A DNA stretch of 64,000 nt from Leucobacter muris (GTDB taxonomy: Bacteria; Actinomycetota; Actinomycetes; Actinomycetales; Microbacteriaceae), in NCBI RefSeq assembly GCF_004028235.1, contig NZ_CP035037.1, positions 2,604,001 to 2,668,000 of the forward strand, in the 5' to 3' direction. Shown here piece by piece: positions 62,428-64,000 of the stretch. Position numbers and translations under genes: made by a program. Under the pieces are notes generated by a model that ran no database searches, was not told the DNA's origin, and saw only the letters and a list, made by a program, of their open reading frames with translations. The first letter of the stretch is position 1, and each line of letters opens with the position of its first letter.

Positions 62428-62452
62428 GTCGGGATCGCGGCTCGATCCCGAC
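62428..62452. promoter_or_regulatory. Perfect hairpin in the leader of the third stress gene
   Basis: GTCGGGATCG and CGATCCCGAC with a CGGCT loop, 58 bases before the GTG at 62511. Operator or leader stem; no T tract. Confidence 0.5.
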
Positions 62453-62510
62453 GTTGCGGTGTGGAGCAGAGAAGCATCGGGGGCGACCCCGTTCGAGGAT
62501 CGGAGAGAAC

Positions 62511-63818
62511 GTGGCTTTCTGGGGGCGCAGGACGCGCGAAGAGCAGGGGCAGCAGGACACGGCGGACACCGAGCTCTCGCGCCGCGCGCGCACCGCGTTC
62601 GTCGCGGCCGACGAGCGCATCCGCGCCACCGGCGACGAGCTCGCCTTCGCCGCCGCCGAACTGGGCGACGCGGCCACCGCCGACCTGCGCGCCGGCCTCG
62701 AAGCCGTGCGCACGCACCTGACCGAGGCCTTCCAGCTGCACCAGCTCAACCACGACGAGGTGCCCGACACCCCCGAGGAGCTGCGCACCCGCAACGCCCG
62801 TATCGTGCAGCTGTGCGACTGGGCCGAGGGGGTGCTCGACGAGCGCACCTCAGCGCTGCAGGAGCGCATCGCCCGCGTGCGGCGGGCGCCCGAGATCCTG
62901 CAGCGGGTGCGCGCCGACGTCGCTCGGCTGCGCGAACGGCTGCCCGAGACCGCCACGACCGTCGAACGGCTCGCCGAGCGCTACAGCACCGCAGCGCTGC
63001 AGCGGCTGCGCATGACCACCGGCGAGGTCGAGCAGCTGCTCGACTTCGCGCAGCACTCGGCCGACGTCTCGGAGCGGCGGCGCGCCGCGGGCAAGCCCGA
63101 GGACGCCAACCTGGCGCTCGAGGCGGCCACCGAGACCGTGCGCCGCGCCGAGTCGATCATCGACGAGGTCGACGGATTCGAGATCGAGGCGCTGCGCGCG
63201 CAGACCACGCTCTCCGACGTCATCGCCGACTCGCGCGGCGACCTCGCGGAGGCCCGCCGCGGGTCGCGCACCGGGGCCGTCGACGACGCCGTCAACCGTC
63301 TCGAGGCGGCACTCGCGAGCGTGGCCGCGGGAACGCGCCGCGACCCCTTCGCCGACCTGGCCCTGGTCTCAGAGGCGAACGCCGCGCTCGACGCCGCCCG
63401 TGAGCGCGCCGCCCGACCGATCCCGTCGCGCCAGCACGTGCAGCACGACGTCGACACCGCCGACCGCTCGATCGGCGTCGCCGCCGGCCTGATCAACGGG
63501 CACCGCGGCTGGATCGGCGCCGACGCCCGCACTCGGCTCGCGGAAGCCCAGCGGCTGCGCGCCGAGATCGGCGGCGTGCCCGACTCCGAGGAGACCCGCG
63601 AGCACGTGCAGCAGCTCGCCCGCCGCACCGCCCACCTCGCGAACGAGGCCGTGCAGCTCGCGCAGCGCGACATCGACTCCTCCCGCCCCGACAACGACGA
63701 CTGGGGCTGGGGCAACCGCGGCAGGAACCAGGGCGGGGGCGGCGGGGCCGCCGGGATCCTCGGACCCGTCATCGGCGGGGTGATCCTGGGCGGCCTGCTC
63801 GACGACATCTTCGATTGA
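62511..63818 (+). CDS. Coiled-coil protein, paralogue of the TPM protein's C-terminal half
   Basis: 435 residues, no signal peptide. Long helices with heptad-like Leu/Ala/Arg patterns. LTEAFQLHQLNHDEVPDTPE aligns with LMEAFSLRQQLDDEVPDTDA of the upstream gene, and so does the region after it. The C-terminus is Gly/Asn-rich and ends in a short hydrophobic stretch (AAGILGPVIGGVILGGLLDD) that could insert in a membrane. GTG follows GGAGAG; the 19 codons before it have no support. Function unknown; context with PspA suggests envelope stress. Confidence 0.8.
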   Translation: MAFWGRRTREEQGQQDTADTELSRRARTAFVAADERIRATGDELAFAAAELGDAATADLRAGLEAVRTHLTEAFQLHQLNHDEVPDTPEELRTRNARIVQLCDWAEGVLDERTSALQERIARVRRAPEILQRVRADVARLRERLPETATTVERLAERYSTAALQRLRMTTGEVEQLLDFAQHSADVSERRRAAGKPEDANLALEAATETVRRAESIIDEVDGFEIEALRAQTTLSDVIADSRGDLAEARRGSRTGAVDDAVNRLEAALASVAAGTRRDPFADLALVSEANAALDAARERAARPIPSRQHVQHDVDTADRSIGVAAGLINGHRGWIGADARTRLAEAQRLRAEIGGVPDSEETREHVQQLARRTAHLANEAVQLAQRDIDSSRPDNDDWGWGNRGRNQGGGGGAAGILGPVIGGVILGGLLDDIFD

Positions 63819-63901
63819 GCCCGCCCCCGGGCAGATGCCCGGCCGCGCCCCACCGCAATGCGCCGTCGGCCGCGAGCGCTCGCGCCCCGCGCCCGGCTCG
63901 T

Positions 63902-64000
63902 TCAGGCGTGGCGGGCGCCGTCGTCCGGGAACACCGTGCCGGTGTCTCCCAGCTGCAGCGCGAGCGCCGTGGCCTGGGCCGCGTCCTCGAGATTGAGGGC
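63902..64000 (-). CDS. C-terminal fragment of an unidentified protein
   Basis: Last 32 residues of a protein that starts beyond the window: ALNLEDAAQATALALQLGDT and GTVFPDDGARHA, then TGA. Too short to place in a family. Supported by an open frame to the window edge and the codon use of real genes in this region. Confidence 0.5.
   Translation of the reverse strand, partial: ALNLEDAAQATALALQLGDTGTVFPDDGARHA

Overview
The window is about 70% GC, is densely packed with short intergenic gaps, and starts many genes on GTG or TTG. Gene content and style (dre-like NagR/DasR sites, birA-accD-accE order, CsoR, PspA, many leaderless starts) point to a high-GC actinobacterium, most likely Microbacteriaceae and possibly Leucobacter-like. 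The genus is an inference from style and was not checked by any search. No rRNA, tRNA, CRISPR array, insertion sequence or phage gene was recognised.

Layout. (1) 1-4.7 kb: an oligopeptide/oligosaccharide-type ABC importer (SBP, DppB-, DppC-like, the last cut by the window edge) divergent from a LacI regulator, with paired LacI-type operators between them. (2) 4.9-6.2 kb: icd with a strong terminator. (3) 6.3-16.3 kb: a full amino-sugar module: nagA-nagB divergent from a GntR/DasR-like regulator with two dre-like sites, then a ROK repressor, a CUT1 ABC importer, a cytoplasmic NagZ-like GH3 and a ROK kinase. Together they can import a GlcNAc oligosaccharide or muropeptide-type sugar, cut it, phosphorylate the GlcNAc, deacetylate it and deaminate it to fructose-6-phosphate. 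(4) 16.4-19.2 kb: GNAT, EamA transporter, CsoR-type repressor, PPK2.

(5) 19.2-40.8 kb: a cell-surface polysaccharide region: LCP ligase, TagD-like cytidylyltransferase, Wzy-like polymerase with a hexapeptide-repeat tail, Wzz-like protein with a degenerate kinase domain, a CDP-alcohol phosphatidyltransferase interrupted by an in-frame TAG, a 1260-residue secreted protein with a fibrinogen-like domain, Wzx flippase, WecG/TagA transferase, WbaP-like initiating transferase, a large LuxR-type regulator frameshifted at a seven-base G tract, a TuaH-like glycosyltransferase and an OatA-like acyltransferase. HemQ lies inside this stretch and VanZ-like, CcsB and a lipoprotein follow it. This is the least ordinary part of the window.

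(6) 42.5-64 kb: MpaB-like oxygenase, membrane GDPD, an ArsR/AHSA1 pair whose ArsR seems to start on AUA, DedA, a one-carbon cluster (folD, glyA, purU), a TetR-amidohydrolase-permease set, birA-accD-accE, a Nudix hydrolase, and an envelope-stress set (TPM-domain protein with a frameshift, PspA, and a coiled-coil paralogue of the TPM protein's C-terminal half). Three genes carry reading-frame lesions (24085, about 33409 and about 60250). Each could be real or an assembly error, and raw reads would settle it.
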